Virus record (IMG/VR): IMGVR_UViG_3300020190_000227
Coordinates: 1 to 32,546 of that record
Length of the DNA: 32,546 nt
Reading direction: 5' to 3' (one strand)
Source of the DNA: a virus
In this document: one piece after another, positions 1 through 7,820 of the stretch
How the letters are laid out: every line of letters begins with the position of its first letter
Numbering within the stretch: the first letter of the stretch is position 1
Made by a program: the position numbers and the translations under genes
The notes under the pieces: generated by a model
The model's input: the letters and a program-made list of their open reading frames with translations, nothing else
What the model was told of the DNA's origin: nothing
Database searches by the model: none

Positions 1-222
1 AGACGAACCAGATGAACCACTTGTGCCGCTAGAACCGCTTGTGCCGCTAGAACCGCTTGTGCCCGACGAACCAGAAGTTCCAGGCGAACCAGATGAACCG
101 CTTGTGCCGCTAGAACCGCTTGTGCCGCTAGAACCGCTTGTGCCTGACGAACCAGAAGTTCCAGACGAACCAGATGAACCGCTTGTGCCACTGGAGCCTG
201 AAGTCCCGCTTCCTCCAGAACC
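1..222 (-). repeat. 81-bp higher-order tandem repeat coding Gly-Ser-Ser/Gly-Thr-Ser triplets
   Basis: Short 18-base units (coding GSSGTS) are nested in a larger unit of 81 bases. The same stretch, cgaaccagatgaacc, recurs at 4, 85 and 166, exactly 81 bases apart (27 residues, nine triplets). The repeat is in frame and continues beyond the left edge, so copy number is unknown. One triplet is Gly-Pro-Ser; the rest lack proline. Such repeats commonly vary in copy number by slippage or recombination. Confidence 0.9.
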
Positions 223-1962
223 AGTTTGTTTTTTAATTATATTATTTTCTATTACTAAATATTCAGTAGCGGTTGTTGTAACATCTGGTAGTTCTGTAAA
301 AACTAAATTATTTGTTCCGCTATAATATAAAGTTCCAGTTGTGAGAGTATTTTCTCCATTAAATACAGAAAGATAACCACTAACGCCTGTTCCTTCTAAA
401 AAGTTTAATTTTTTGACGCCTGTTGTGGCATAATCAATTCCACTTTGAGAAAAACGAACAATATCAGAAAAATCAGTATATACACCTTCAGCAACAATAC
501 CTCTAACTTTAACCTCGTAATTAGCAGCAATTGAAATTGGTATATAAAAACAAGGTTCATTTTCAGCAATAACAATTGAACCGCTTGGAAACGTAAAATT
601 AAGTCTTTGCGCAACTAAAACACCAGTATAATCAGTAAAGAAATTAACTCCAGTTCCACTTGTATTGGTTCCGGTAACATATCCATTTAAATAACCAGAA
701 TCATAAGAGCAGTTTTCTGATGAAATGTTGGGTAAAGAAAAAATAAAAGAACCCGAACCAGTATCGTAATAATAATTTAAATATATTTTATTCGAATTAA
801 TCGACCCACTGTTAAAAGTAAATCTATCTAACTCATCTAATGCCCCAGTTGGATATACTCCTTGAGGAAAGGAACCTCTACTATCAGTAAAAAGAGTATG
901 AGGAATCCACTGAATACCGCTTTCACCAGAGGGAGAAAAAACTGGAATATAATTATTTCCAGAATAGTAAGGATTGATTCCTACTTGAGAATAAGAAATT
1001 AAATCGGTTCCAGTATTTTGTACTATATAATCAATATTACTAATTTTAGGAGCATGATAGAAAAAAACATTAGACGGTTGAAAAACGCCGCTTTTATTTA
1101 AATAGATTTCATAATCAACTTCAATATTAGAAACATTTTTAGCCCATTTAACAAACAAAAATCTTTCAAAAGAATCAGCTACAGGATCATGATTAACAAT
1201 AATTGCTCCAGTAATATTTTTTGGTTTTAAATCAAAAAGATCCGTATTTAAAGGATCTAATTTTATTTGACCTAAATTATAAAAATTGCCAGTATTATAA
1301 TAATCAGTAGTTACTAAACGATAAAATTGTTTTTCTTGTGCGCCAGCGGGATAACTGATTAAAGATCCATTTTCAATTGAAATTTCATCTTTGATATTAT
1401 CAAAACCATCAAATGCGCTTTTTTGTATTGCAATGGAAGAAACTGAATCTCTATTTTCTAAATCGTAACTAACAAAAATACTTCCACCCAAATGAATTTG
1501 CACATTAGAAAATTTAGATATTTTATATTCTAAAACAAAAATCGCTTTTGAAATTTTTCCGTCATAAGTGTATGAAGTAACAGCTATTCTACAATTTCTT
1601 AAATAATTAACATCATTATAAAGCCCTATGGATAAAGAAGATAAAGAAGAATCGTCAAAATAAAAAAATGACTGCTTTAAACATGGATTTAATACTCGAA
1701 CAAGATTATTGTTTTCATCTAATAATTCAACTTGAAAACATGAAAAAATTCCATCCTCTAAATTAGCCTGTTCTGTAGAATTTGGTTTTAATACTTGCCA
1801 ATTTAACTCAACATCATTTTGATTTACATTAACATAAATCATTTTGACATCAGTTGTGAAACCGTATGTCTGTTGATTATCAATTTCTAAAAAGCTCAAA
1901 TTACAAGATAAATTAGTTATCTTGTAAGGACCATCACTAATTACTTGAGGAGGCTGAAACAT
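1..1962 (-). CDS. Partial central-fibre/adhesin protein with FN3-like domains and Gly-Ser-Thr triplet repeat, 3' end missing
   Basis: The frame is open from the ATG at 1962 to the left edge, giving at least 654 residues with no stop; the C-terminus is outside the window. The start follows the J stop codon with no gap (TAAATG), so translation is probably coupled. Residues about 1-570 look like beta-sandwich modules of fibronectin type III style, for example FVKWAKNVSNIEVDYEIYL and later YEVKVRGIVAEGVYTDFSD. From about residue 581 the protein is a Gly-X-Y run in which X and Y are almost always Ser or Thr, after a KKQTGSGG lead-in. In lambda the FN3 modules belong to J itself; here they sit in a separate gene directly after J, so this is probably the distal extension of the tail tip carrying receptor-binding parts. 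The FN3 call is by pattern only; the tail-tip role is inferred from position. Confidence 0.75.
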   Translation of the reverse strand, partial: MFQPPQVISDGPYKITNLSCNLSFLEIDNQQTYGFTTDVKMIYVNVNQNDVELNWQVLKPNSTEQANLEDGIFSCFQVELLDENNNLVRVLNPCLKQSFFYFDDSSLSSLSIGLYNDVNYLRNCRIAVTSYTYDGKISKAIFVLEYKISKFSNVQIHLGGSIFVSYDLENRDSVSSIAIQKSAFDGFDNIKDEISIENGSLISYPAGAQEKQFYRLVTTDYYNTGNFYNLGQIKLDPLNTDLFDLKPKNITGAIIVNHDPVADSFERFLFVKWAKNVSNIEVDYEIYLNKSGVFQPSNVFFYHAPKISNIDYIVQNTGTDLISYSQVGINPYYSGNNYIPVFSPSGESGIQWIPHTLFTDSRGSFPQGVYPTGALDELDRFTFNSGSINSNKIYLNYYYDTGSGSFIFSLPNISSENCSYDSGYLNGYVTGTNTSGTGVNFFTDYTGVLVAQRLNFTFPSGSIVIAENEPCFYIPISIAANYEVKVRGIVAEGVYTDFSDIVRFSQSGIDYATTGVKKLNFLEGTGVSGYLSVFNGENTLTTGTLYYSGTNNLVFTELPDVTTTATEYLVIENNIIKKQTGSGGSGTSGSSGTSGSSGSSGTSGSSGTSGSSGTSGSSGTSGSSGSPGTSGSSGTSGSSGTSGSSGTSGSSGSS

Positions 1963-4900
1963 TTAATTTAAAAATTCATCATTGATACCTATTTTATACA
2001 CTCTTAAACTCTCAAAAGATATCGACACTTCGTTTATTGGTCTCGCAATAGTTGTGGAAGCAGCATCGCCCACCCTCCAAACATATGATATTTTTTTTGA
2101 ATTCAAAACATATTCAATAACTAAACCAACACATGCTGTAGATCCCGTGTTATTCACGTCTTTAAAATCATTAAAAAGCTTACCATTGTTAATCTTTAAA
2201 ACTGAAACAACGGAACTATATTTGTCATCAGAATAATCAAATGATGGAATTATATAATCATATCTATCATTAATATTAAATGTTTGTGATACGTTAGATA
2301 CGTAGTCAGATCTGGATACATCAATATCCGGAACTTGATTTTTAGGAATTATTTGAGTTATATTGCTTGTATTTTCCGAAAATAAATTATTAGTACTTAA
2401 ACTTTGTTTGTTTTCTATATAATTAAACTTAGTAACTTCATATTCAGCAGCAGTAATTTCAAACTCCACTTGACTTTTTTCTTTTATCCCTAAAATTCTA
2501 TATTGTTTACTATAAGCGACAGATGGATTTGAATCATCTTTATCATAAACCCATAAAGTCGATGGAGCGATAGAAAAAAGAATATTTTGCTCCGCATCTG
2601 TTAGCCCAGATGTCTTTAAAGTTATTTGTGTTCTGAAATTTCCATCAAGACCCGTACCTTCGACTTCAAATTTATATAAATAAACAGCATTCAACTTATC
2701 TATTTCAGAATCTGAAATTTCTTTACCTTCGTTGCTTTTTTTATTTAAATATGACGGAGTAATAGATTCTGTTGGAATAATAAAAGACAAAATGTCGCCA
2801 CCCTGAATAAAATCGTATTTATCATCCAAAACAATTATATTATTAACAATACTAACTACGCGACCACCTTTTCTTCCTGATACTTTTAATTCATCAGTAA
2901 TGGAAATTACATTACCCGGAGATAAAAGAAGAGCTTCAGGACCAGCAGTAAAAATCACTAACTCTTTTTCTATTTGATTTGTTATCAAAAACCATTCACC
3001 GATTCTACGGGCTTGAGATTTTGATGTAACACCAAAACCTAAAATTTCTTTTTCTACATATCCGTATCGTCTAATGTTAATTTGATCTTCAACATAAACA
3101 GTTTTATCTTTGAAACCATCTGTTTCATCAGCGTATACAATTTTAGCAACAGTATATCTTGTATCTTTAGAGGATCCTATATAATTAAAAATACCATCTT
3201 TGACGTTAGAATTTGTAAAAAAGTAACAAGAAGGTTTCGGCCTATCATTATCAAAATTAACGAAATTATTTGACCAATAAGTTAAACCTTTGAAAGTAGA
3301 AGCAACATTATTTAATAAATTAATTACATCTGTTTCTGTTATTAAGGAAATATTAGCTCTAAATCGAGGTTCTGTTAAAGGAAAGAAACCCGGAAATTGA
3401 GCCGCCGCCTTACCAGAATTATAAACATACTCTAAATCTGGGAAAACGGATAAATTTTTTATATAATTTATAAAATTAAAAAAAGGATTATCGGGGCTTA
3501 AAGCGGCAGCAGCAGTAAATGCATTAATTAAAATTTTCATCGCTGTTTCATATTGATTTGCGTCATCACCACTACCTGAGCCTAGAATTGCTTCTATTTC
3601 TTTTTTAACATCTGGAAATTTACTAAAAATTTTATGAAGCCCAAATTCCGGTATAAATCCAATTTGAGCGCAAGTCTGTGTTGCGGGATCTTCAAATTTA
3701 ACAGACGTAATAATAACTCTAAAACTTTTGAAAACATTTATTTGTTGACCATCTTCATCAGTATCTAAAAATTTTAAACTTACGAGATCTAATTTATAGC
3801 CTACATTGAAAAAGCCATTCATTGAAGATGAATGAGACAATCGAATTATATTTTTAACATTATCTTTTGCATCAGATACGCTTCCAGAGGGACCGGCTGG
3901 AGTTCCTGTTGCCGCAGCATGAAGAGAAAGAATATTTACCGCAGGAAAACGAGAAACGTTGTTTGTTGGAACAGATTCATCACAATATTTAGCTATTCGA
4001 TATAAATTCCATTTATCAGCTAAACTCTCCTGAAATGTGAATTTACCTAATCCATATCTATAGTTAGTAATTAAATCATAAATAATCCAAGCTGGATTAT
4101 CTGTCCATCTTAAAACTGAATCAAATTCTCCATTCCAAAAACCATCATAATATTTACCTTCTGCATCATAGTTTTCTGGCACTTTAATTTTTAAAAGTTT
4201 TAAATCATATGTGCGATTTGGCGGTTGAGAAAACCCTCTACCATCAAAAACACTTAAAAAATAACAGCTGTTTGGATATTTAAATGTTAAACTAGTTACT
4301 TCTGTTACGTAACTAACGCCAACAGATCTATTACTCTTAAAATCCGCAGGATCATTTGCTTTTGATAAATTATAGACCTTAATATAAGGCCCCAATGCAA
4401 AATCGAAATCACTTACATCAAAAAATAAATCAAACGCATAAGGAGACGTAGCAATACCAGTAACTTTGTGTAAAACATAACATTTATAAAGAGGATTTAA
4501 TTTATATCCAATTTCAATTCCAAGAAGACAAGTATTAGTCCCTGTGCTTCCATCACCACCGACAGTATACAAAGCGTTTAATTTAAAACTCAAAAATAAA
4601 TAATCAGTAGAGGGATCTTTGATTTCGTGATAAGCTCCGAAACATTTCTCGAAATTGGCTTCAGTAAAAATCTGGCGACCATTAATAAGCTTGGCACCTA
4701 TCGTAAAGTTAGCAGCGCCTCCTTTTATTAATTGGAAAACAGAAACATGTCTAGCTGTATGAAAAAAGTTGATTGAGATATCATCTGTGATTCCGTATAA
4801 AGTTTTTTCAATGCTATAACTAACTCCTGGATTTGAAAAAGTAAAACCATTTAAACCATATATAGGTAAATAACTTTGAAATTCTGTACCAAATCGACCG

Positions 4901-5232
4901 TACATTTCTAATCTACTATAATTAAACTGGTTAGTATGAAAATTTTTTACAGGATAATTATTGTAATAAACACCTTTAAAAATTTCAGAATTATTAACTC
5001 CTTTATCAAATAAAACTAATTCATTTCCTTTTGGATCAACAAGACCCGCAATAGGTCCTTCACCTATTAAATCTTGAACGAAATATTTGGTTGTAGACTC
5101 CAAGAGATTACTTTTATCCCGTGCGACAAAAGGAGCAAAATTAGCTAATGTTTTTTGTGAATCCTCCAGTGGAGGAACCTGTTTTTTCATAGCGTTTCCA
5201 AAAGCATCCAACGATTTAAGTCTATATTCCAT
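1963..5232 (-). CDS. J: Tail tip central protein, lambda gpJ-like
   Basis: This 1089-residue protein is the hub and host-specificity protein at the distal tail tip. The N-terminal part has the family's opening pattern (DLIGEGPIAGLVD, about residue 55). The diagnostic block is at about residues 360-395: WNGEFDSVLRWTDNPAWIIY followed by DLITNYRYGLGKF, which matches the lambda J signature 'WDG.....T.NPAW...DL....RYG.G'. It lies directly downstream of two I-like genes, as in lambda (K-I-J). Unlike lambda J it shows no obvious C-terminal FN3 series; that material is in the next gene. A GPSG-containing loop at about residue 450 may be an insertion. The start follows the preceding stop by six bases. 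The role is well supported by motif and synteny; receptor specificity is inferred. Confidence 0.9.
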   Translation of the reverse strand: MEYRLKSLDAFGNAMKKQVPPLEDSQKTLANFAPFVARDKSNLLESTTKYFVQDLIGEGPIAGLVDPKGNELVLFDKGVNNSEIFKGVYYNNYPVKNFHTNQFNYSRLEMYGRFGTEFQSYLPIYGLNGFTFSNPGVSYSIEKTLYGITDDISINFFHTARHVSVFQLIKGGAANFTIGAKLINGRQIFTEANFEKCFGAYHEIKDPSTDYLFLSFKLNALYTVGGDGSTGTNTCLLGIEIGYKLNPLYKCYVLHKVTGIATSPYAFDLFFDVSDFDFALGPYIKVYNLSKANDPADFKSNRSVGVSYVTEVTSLTFKYPNSCYFLSVFDGRGFSQPPNRTYDLKLLKIKVPENYDAEGKYYDGFWNGEFDSVLRWTDNPAWIIYDLITNYRYGLGKFTFQESLADKWNLYRIAKYCDESVPTNNVSRFPAVNILSLHAAATGTPAGPSGSVSDAKDNVKNIIRLSHSSSMNGFFNVGYKLDLVSLKFLDTDEDGQQINVFKSFRVIITSVKFEDPATQTCAQIGFIPEFGLHKIFSKFPDVKKEIEAILGSGSGDDANQYETAMKILINAFTAAAALSPDNPFFNFINYIKNLSVFPDLEYVYNSGKAAAQFPGFFPLTEPRFRANISLITETDVINLLNNVASTFKGLTYWSNNFVNFDNDRPKPSCYFFTNSNVKDGIFNYIGSSKDTRYTVAKIVYADETDGFKDKTVYVEDQINIRRYGYVEKEILGFGVTSKSQARRIGEWFLITNQIEKELVIFTAGPEALLLSPGNVISITDELKVSGRKGGRVVSIVNNIIVLDDKYDFIQGGDILSFIIPTESITPSYLNKKSNEGKEISDSEIDKLNAVYLYKFEVEGTGLDGNFRTQITLKTSGLTDAEQNILFSIAPSTLWVYDKDDSNPSVAYSKQYRILGIKEKSQVEFEITAAEYEVTKFNYIENKQSLSTNNLFSENTSNITQIIPKNQVPDIDVSRSDYVSNVSQTFNINDRYDYIIPSFDYSDDKYSSVVSVLKINNGKLFNDFKDVNNTGSTACVGLVIEYVLNSKKISYVWRVGDAASTTIARPINEVSISFESLRVYKIGINDEFLN

Positions 5233-5238
5233 TTTGAA

Positions 5239-5844
5239 TTAAATTTTTACACTAATTGAACCTAAAGATGATGCCAAAACAACAGAAGTGATCGATGCAT
5301 TAGAACTATCAAAATTATATAAACAAGCATTAATAACAGAAGATCCAGTTTTTAATCTTCCATAATTAAGCGCAATCGGAGTATTTCTTGCTGCAACATT
5401 ATCTTTGCTTGAAACAATATAAGAAGATGTTTTAAGCTGTTTTGGATCACCAGGTTTTAACAATAAAGAAATTAAATAACTTATACCAATACTTATCGCT
5501 ATTAAGATTATGAACGAAACAACATAAGCTAAAAATTTAGACAATCCTATCGCAATTAATGCAACCACCAAAGCGCTAAATCCAAACACTAAACAAGGTA
5601 TAATTTCAATAGTATCAACGTCAGTTAATAAAAAATCTAATTCATCAATATCTTTATGAAAAATTTTGCCATCCAAAACAATCACAAAACCACCAAATTT
5701 TTTATACAAAGATTTCATTTTAAAATTGTAATTTGCATAATTAGAACACAAAGCAAAAAAAATATCTTTAAATTTATTGACCTTTAAATCAAAAGAGCTG
5801 CAAAAATATTTTTTCAACAACCCATGTAAAATAATTTTTTTCAT
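5239..5844 (-). CDS. I: Tail assembly protein I-like, second tandem paralogue
   Basis: 201 residues, clearly paralogous to the gene just upstream. Layout: N-terminal beta-grasp-like region (MKKIILHGLLKKYFCSSF, then KSLYKKFGGFVIVLDGKIF), two strongly hydrophobic segments at about residues 85-128, and a C-terminal RNTPIALNYGRLKTGSSVIN, which resembles the conserved C-terminus of lambda gpI ('P...GYGR..VGS.VI'). Lambda gpI helps form the J-containing initiator complex and is thought not to remain in the mature tail. The ATG overlaps the TGA of the upstream copy (ATGA), giving translational coupling. It differs most from its twin in the hydrophobic region and the last 25 residues. It could have specialised for a different partner; that is speculation. 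Confidence 0.8.
   Translation of the reverse strand: MKKIILHGLLKKYFCSSFDLKVNKFKDIFFALCSNYANYNFKMKSLYKKFGGFVIVLDGKIFHKDIDELDFLLTDVDTIEIIPCLVFGFSALVVALIAIGLSKFLAYVVSFIILIAISIGISYLISLLLKPGDPKQLKTSSYIVSSKDNVAARNTPIALNYGRLKTGSSVINACLYNFDSSNASITSVVLASSLGSISVKI
5247..5253 (-). promoter_or_regulatory. Upstream motif AGTGTAA before J
   Basis: AGTGTAA, 14 bases before the J ATG, overlapping the last codons of the second I copy. Part of the recurrent A(G)GTGTAA set. Confidence 0.35.
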
Positions 5845-6458
5845 TTTATTCTAGCCGAAATGAAATTGGACGCCACACTAGTAGGTGATGAACTATTAGC
5901 TGATGCTAACGGACTTGTTAAATCAGAATTTAAATTTAAAAAATTAATCACATTGCTTCCTATTTTTAATCTTCCGTAATTTAAAGCTATAGGCGTATTT
6001 CTGCTTACTCGATTTTCTTCCGCTTTAAAAATATATGAAGAGGTTTTTATTTGATTTGGTTGTTTTGGACTTAATAATTTAGATATTAATAAACTGATAC
6101 CTATTGATATAGCAGTAAAAATAACCGTATTAATTACTAAAGCCAAAAGAGCATTGACCTTAATACTGGTAAAAGCAATTGTTGCTGTCGCAACAGCGGA
6201 AAATTTTAAAACAGGGATTAAATCTATTTTCCTGGCTCTTTGTATAATTAAATCAATTTCATTCAAATTAGAAATCACTTTATCATCAACAACAATAATA
6301 AAACCATCAAATTTTTTATACAACGATTTGACTTTACTTTCAAAACCTTCAAAATTAGAACATAAACAATGTAAAAGTTCATCAAATGAACGAACATTGC
6401 TTTTGAAAGACTCGCAAGCCAACTTTTTAAAAAATCCATGTAAGACAATCGTCTTCAT
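5841..6458 (-). CDS. I: Tail assembly protein I-like, first tandem paralogue
   Basis: 205 residues with the same architecture as the next gene: beta-grasp-like N-terminus (MKTIVLHGFFKKLACESF, KSLYKKFDGFIIVVDDKVI), hydrophobic segments at about residues 88-132 likely to be membrane-associated or buried, and the C-terminal RNTPIALNYGRLKIGSNVIN signature of the lambda gpI family. It lies between K and J as in lambda. The start at 6458 lies inside the last 32 bases of K, and an AGTGTAA motif sits 10 bases upstream of the ATG. The C-terminal 30 residues are Ser/Ala/Thr-rich and unlike those of the second copy. Family assignment rests on the C-terminal motif, size and gene order. Confidence 0.8.
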   Translation of the reverse strand: MKTIVLHGFFKKLACESFKSNVRSFDELLHCLCSNFEGFESKVKSLYKKFDGFIIVVDDKVISNLNEIDLIIQRARKIDLIPVLKFSAVATATIAFTSIKVNALLALVINTVIFTAISIGISLLISKLLSPKQPNQIKTSSYIFKAEENRVSRNTPIALNYGRLKIGSNVINFLNLNSDLTSPLASANSSSPTSVASNFISARIK

Positions 6459-6831
6459 TGTTATATTTTACACTTAAAAAACTATCGTAATTCAAACTAT
6501 ATATTATAATTGGAATATTGAAATTTTTAATAAAAAATAAATCTTGCTCTGAAGGTTTTAAAATATGTAAATGACTATGAAAGCTACAAATGATTTTATT
6601 TTTAATTAAAGAAACATAAAATTCTGGAGGTGGATAGTAATGATGACAATTATTATGCAAAGATTCATAAAAATGAATATTTTTAAATGAATCAATTAAA
6701 CCACCCGCCTCAAATGGATAATGAGATAAAAGACCTTTTTTAATATCCAATAAAACTTTTTTATTACACCTCGTAATTGTAAGGTCTTGTACCTGGAAAT
6801 CCCCCATAAGGTAATCCATCTCTATGTCCAT
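6427..6831 (-). CDS. K: Tail tip K-like protein, JAMM (MPN) metallopeptidase domain only
   Basis: 134 residues from the first ATG. A JAMM zinc-peptidase signature is visible: Glu41 in YPFEAGGLI, then FHSHLHILKPSEQD with His85, His87, Ser94 and Asp97. In lambda gpK and archaeal JAMM proteins the spacing is HxH-x7-S-x2-D; here there are six residues between the second His and the Ser. Lambda K also has an NlpC/P60 domain, absent here. The ATG at 6831 overlaps the end of L by 68 bases. A TTG at 6750, 13 bases after an AGGTGTAA motif and just before the first domain helix, is a plausible alternative start giving about 107 residues. It lies between L and I as in lambda. Whether it is catalytically active is unknown. 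Confidence 0.75.
   Translation of the reverse strand: MDIEMDYLMGDFQVQDLTITRCNKKVLLDIKKGLLSHYPFEAGGLIDSFKNIHFYESLHNNCHHYYPPPEFYVSLIKNKIICSFHSHLHILKPSEQDLFFIKNFNIPIIIYSLNYDSFLSVKYNNEDDCLTWIF
6468..6474 (-). promoter_or_regulatory. Upstream motif AGTGTAA before first I copy
   Basis: AGTGTAA inside the end of K; nine bases lie between its last A and the I start codon region at 6458. No other ribosome-binding site is visible for this gene. Confidence 0.35.
6764..6771 (-). promoter_or_regulatory. Upstream motif AGGTGTAA at the L stop
   Basis: AGGTGTAA contains the TAA stop of L. It is 13 bases before a TTG at 6750, which would be an unusual but sensible start for the JAMM protein K, and the main reason to consider that start. 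Confidence 0.35.
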
Positions 6832-7819
6832 ACCATCTTAACTTACAACCTCTCAAGTCTTTAGAACAGTTATCTTTAACCCAAAAATCTTTATGGTATC
6901 TTGGATCTTTTCCTGAATTACCTGTAGAAATTGAAACATAAATCGAATTAGTTATATTGTCTTCAGAAAATTGAAATTGCGTTCCAAAAAAATCATAGTT
7001 TACAAAATCTGAATATAAAACAAAATCACCAGTTGTATATTGAACGTTACTAGACCAACTACCTGCAAAATTTATACCAGACAAACCATAACCATCAGCA
7101 GAATAAAATTGTTTATTATTTTCATCAGCAATTGGAATACCTATATTAATTTTACTTCCAAAAATATCAGACTCTGTATACTGATCGTCATTTATTTGTA
7201 TTGTTTGGCCTTTTGCATTTGAATTTAACCACGGAATTTTTCCATAATTACAACCACAACCACGATAAGACCAAGAGCATAAATTGTCTGAAATTTTACG
7301 ATTTGGCAAAAATTGATTTTCGAAGTCTAAAGGACTTGAAAGTTCAAAATCGATGACGTATTTATTTTCATTTGTCTTTCTATTAATAATATAGTTTTCT
7401 TCAAAAAACGATGCTCCATATCCATTAATCTTATTCCTTTTTTTTCTATATCCAAAAAATGGATTTAAACCTTCTGAAAAATTTTCATCGTCTAAATTTT
7501 TAACAAATATTTTTATTCTTTTAAGTTTTGAATTAACTAAATCATTTTTATTTTTAACAACATCAGTAATGGTTCCGTTAATATTTGCGACCCTGATGGT
7601 TGGGCGACTTTGTTTACCATCAGAAGAAAACTCAAAACCACTATATTCTATTGGAGCAGGTATATATTTATTTCCTCTGTAAACAATAAATTTAGCAAAA
7701 TTTTTACCAGCATGAAAACGCAAAATACCTGTTGTTTCATCAATATAAATTTCGAATAAATCCACAAATGAATCTGGATCTAAATCGATAAGAGCTTGCG
7801 TTGAAACGATATCTGGCAT
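6764..7819 (-). CDS. L: Minor tail protein L-like with Fe-S-type cysteines and an inserted carbohydrate-binding-like module
   Basis: 351 residues. The N-terminal half (ATRL-type barrel, RPTIRVANINGTITDVV at about residue 75) fits lambda gpL. Cysteines are arranged as Cys181-x6-Cys188-x-Cys190 and Cys318-x6-Cys325, matching the paired cysteines that bind an iron-sulfur cluster in lambda gpL. The two halves of this cysteine domain are separated by about 127 residues instead of the few tens expected. The insert ends with a segment (about 249-316) of CBM5/12 appearance: SWSSNVQYTTGDFVLY, then DPRYHKDFWVKDN. The gene starts one base after the previous stop. It sits immediately before K, as in lambda. 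The L assignment is strong; the ligand of the insert is unknown. Confidence 0.85.
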   Translation of the reverse strand: MPDIVSTQALIDLDPDSFVDLFEIYIDETTGILRFHAGKNFAKFIVYRGNKYIPAPIEYSGFEFSSDGKQSRPTIRVANINGTITDVVKNKNDLVNSKLKRIKIFVKNLDDENFSEGLNPFFGYRKKRNKINGYGASFFEENYIINRKTNENKYVIDFELSSPLDFENQFLPNRKISDNLCSWSYRGCGCNYGKIPWLNSNAKGQTIQINDDQYTESDIFGSKINIGIPIADENNKQFYSADGYGLSGINFAGSWSSNVQYTTGDFVLYSDFVNYDFFGTQFQFSEDNITNSIYVSISTGNSGKDPRYHKDFWVKDNCSKDLRGCKLRWYGHRDGLPYGGFPGTRPYNYEV

Positions 7820-7820
7820 A

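Noticed and set aside
1-222. CRISPR array
   Set aside because: Units are contiguous, in frame and coding, with no unique spacers.
23-325. Plus-strand frame with repeated LVPLEP peptides
   Set aside because: It is antisense to the Gly-Ser-Thr repeat of the minus-strand gene, which is open for the full 1962 bases; the repeat forces periodic peptides in all frames.
405-614. Small minus-strand gene
   Set aside because: It lies in another frame wholly inside the large fibre gene, with no start signal.
85-6458. Signal peptides or membrane anchors in the I-like proteins
   Set aside because: Their hydrophobic segments are central, not N-terminal, and match the known layout of the I family.
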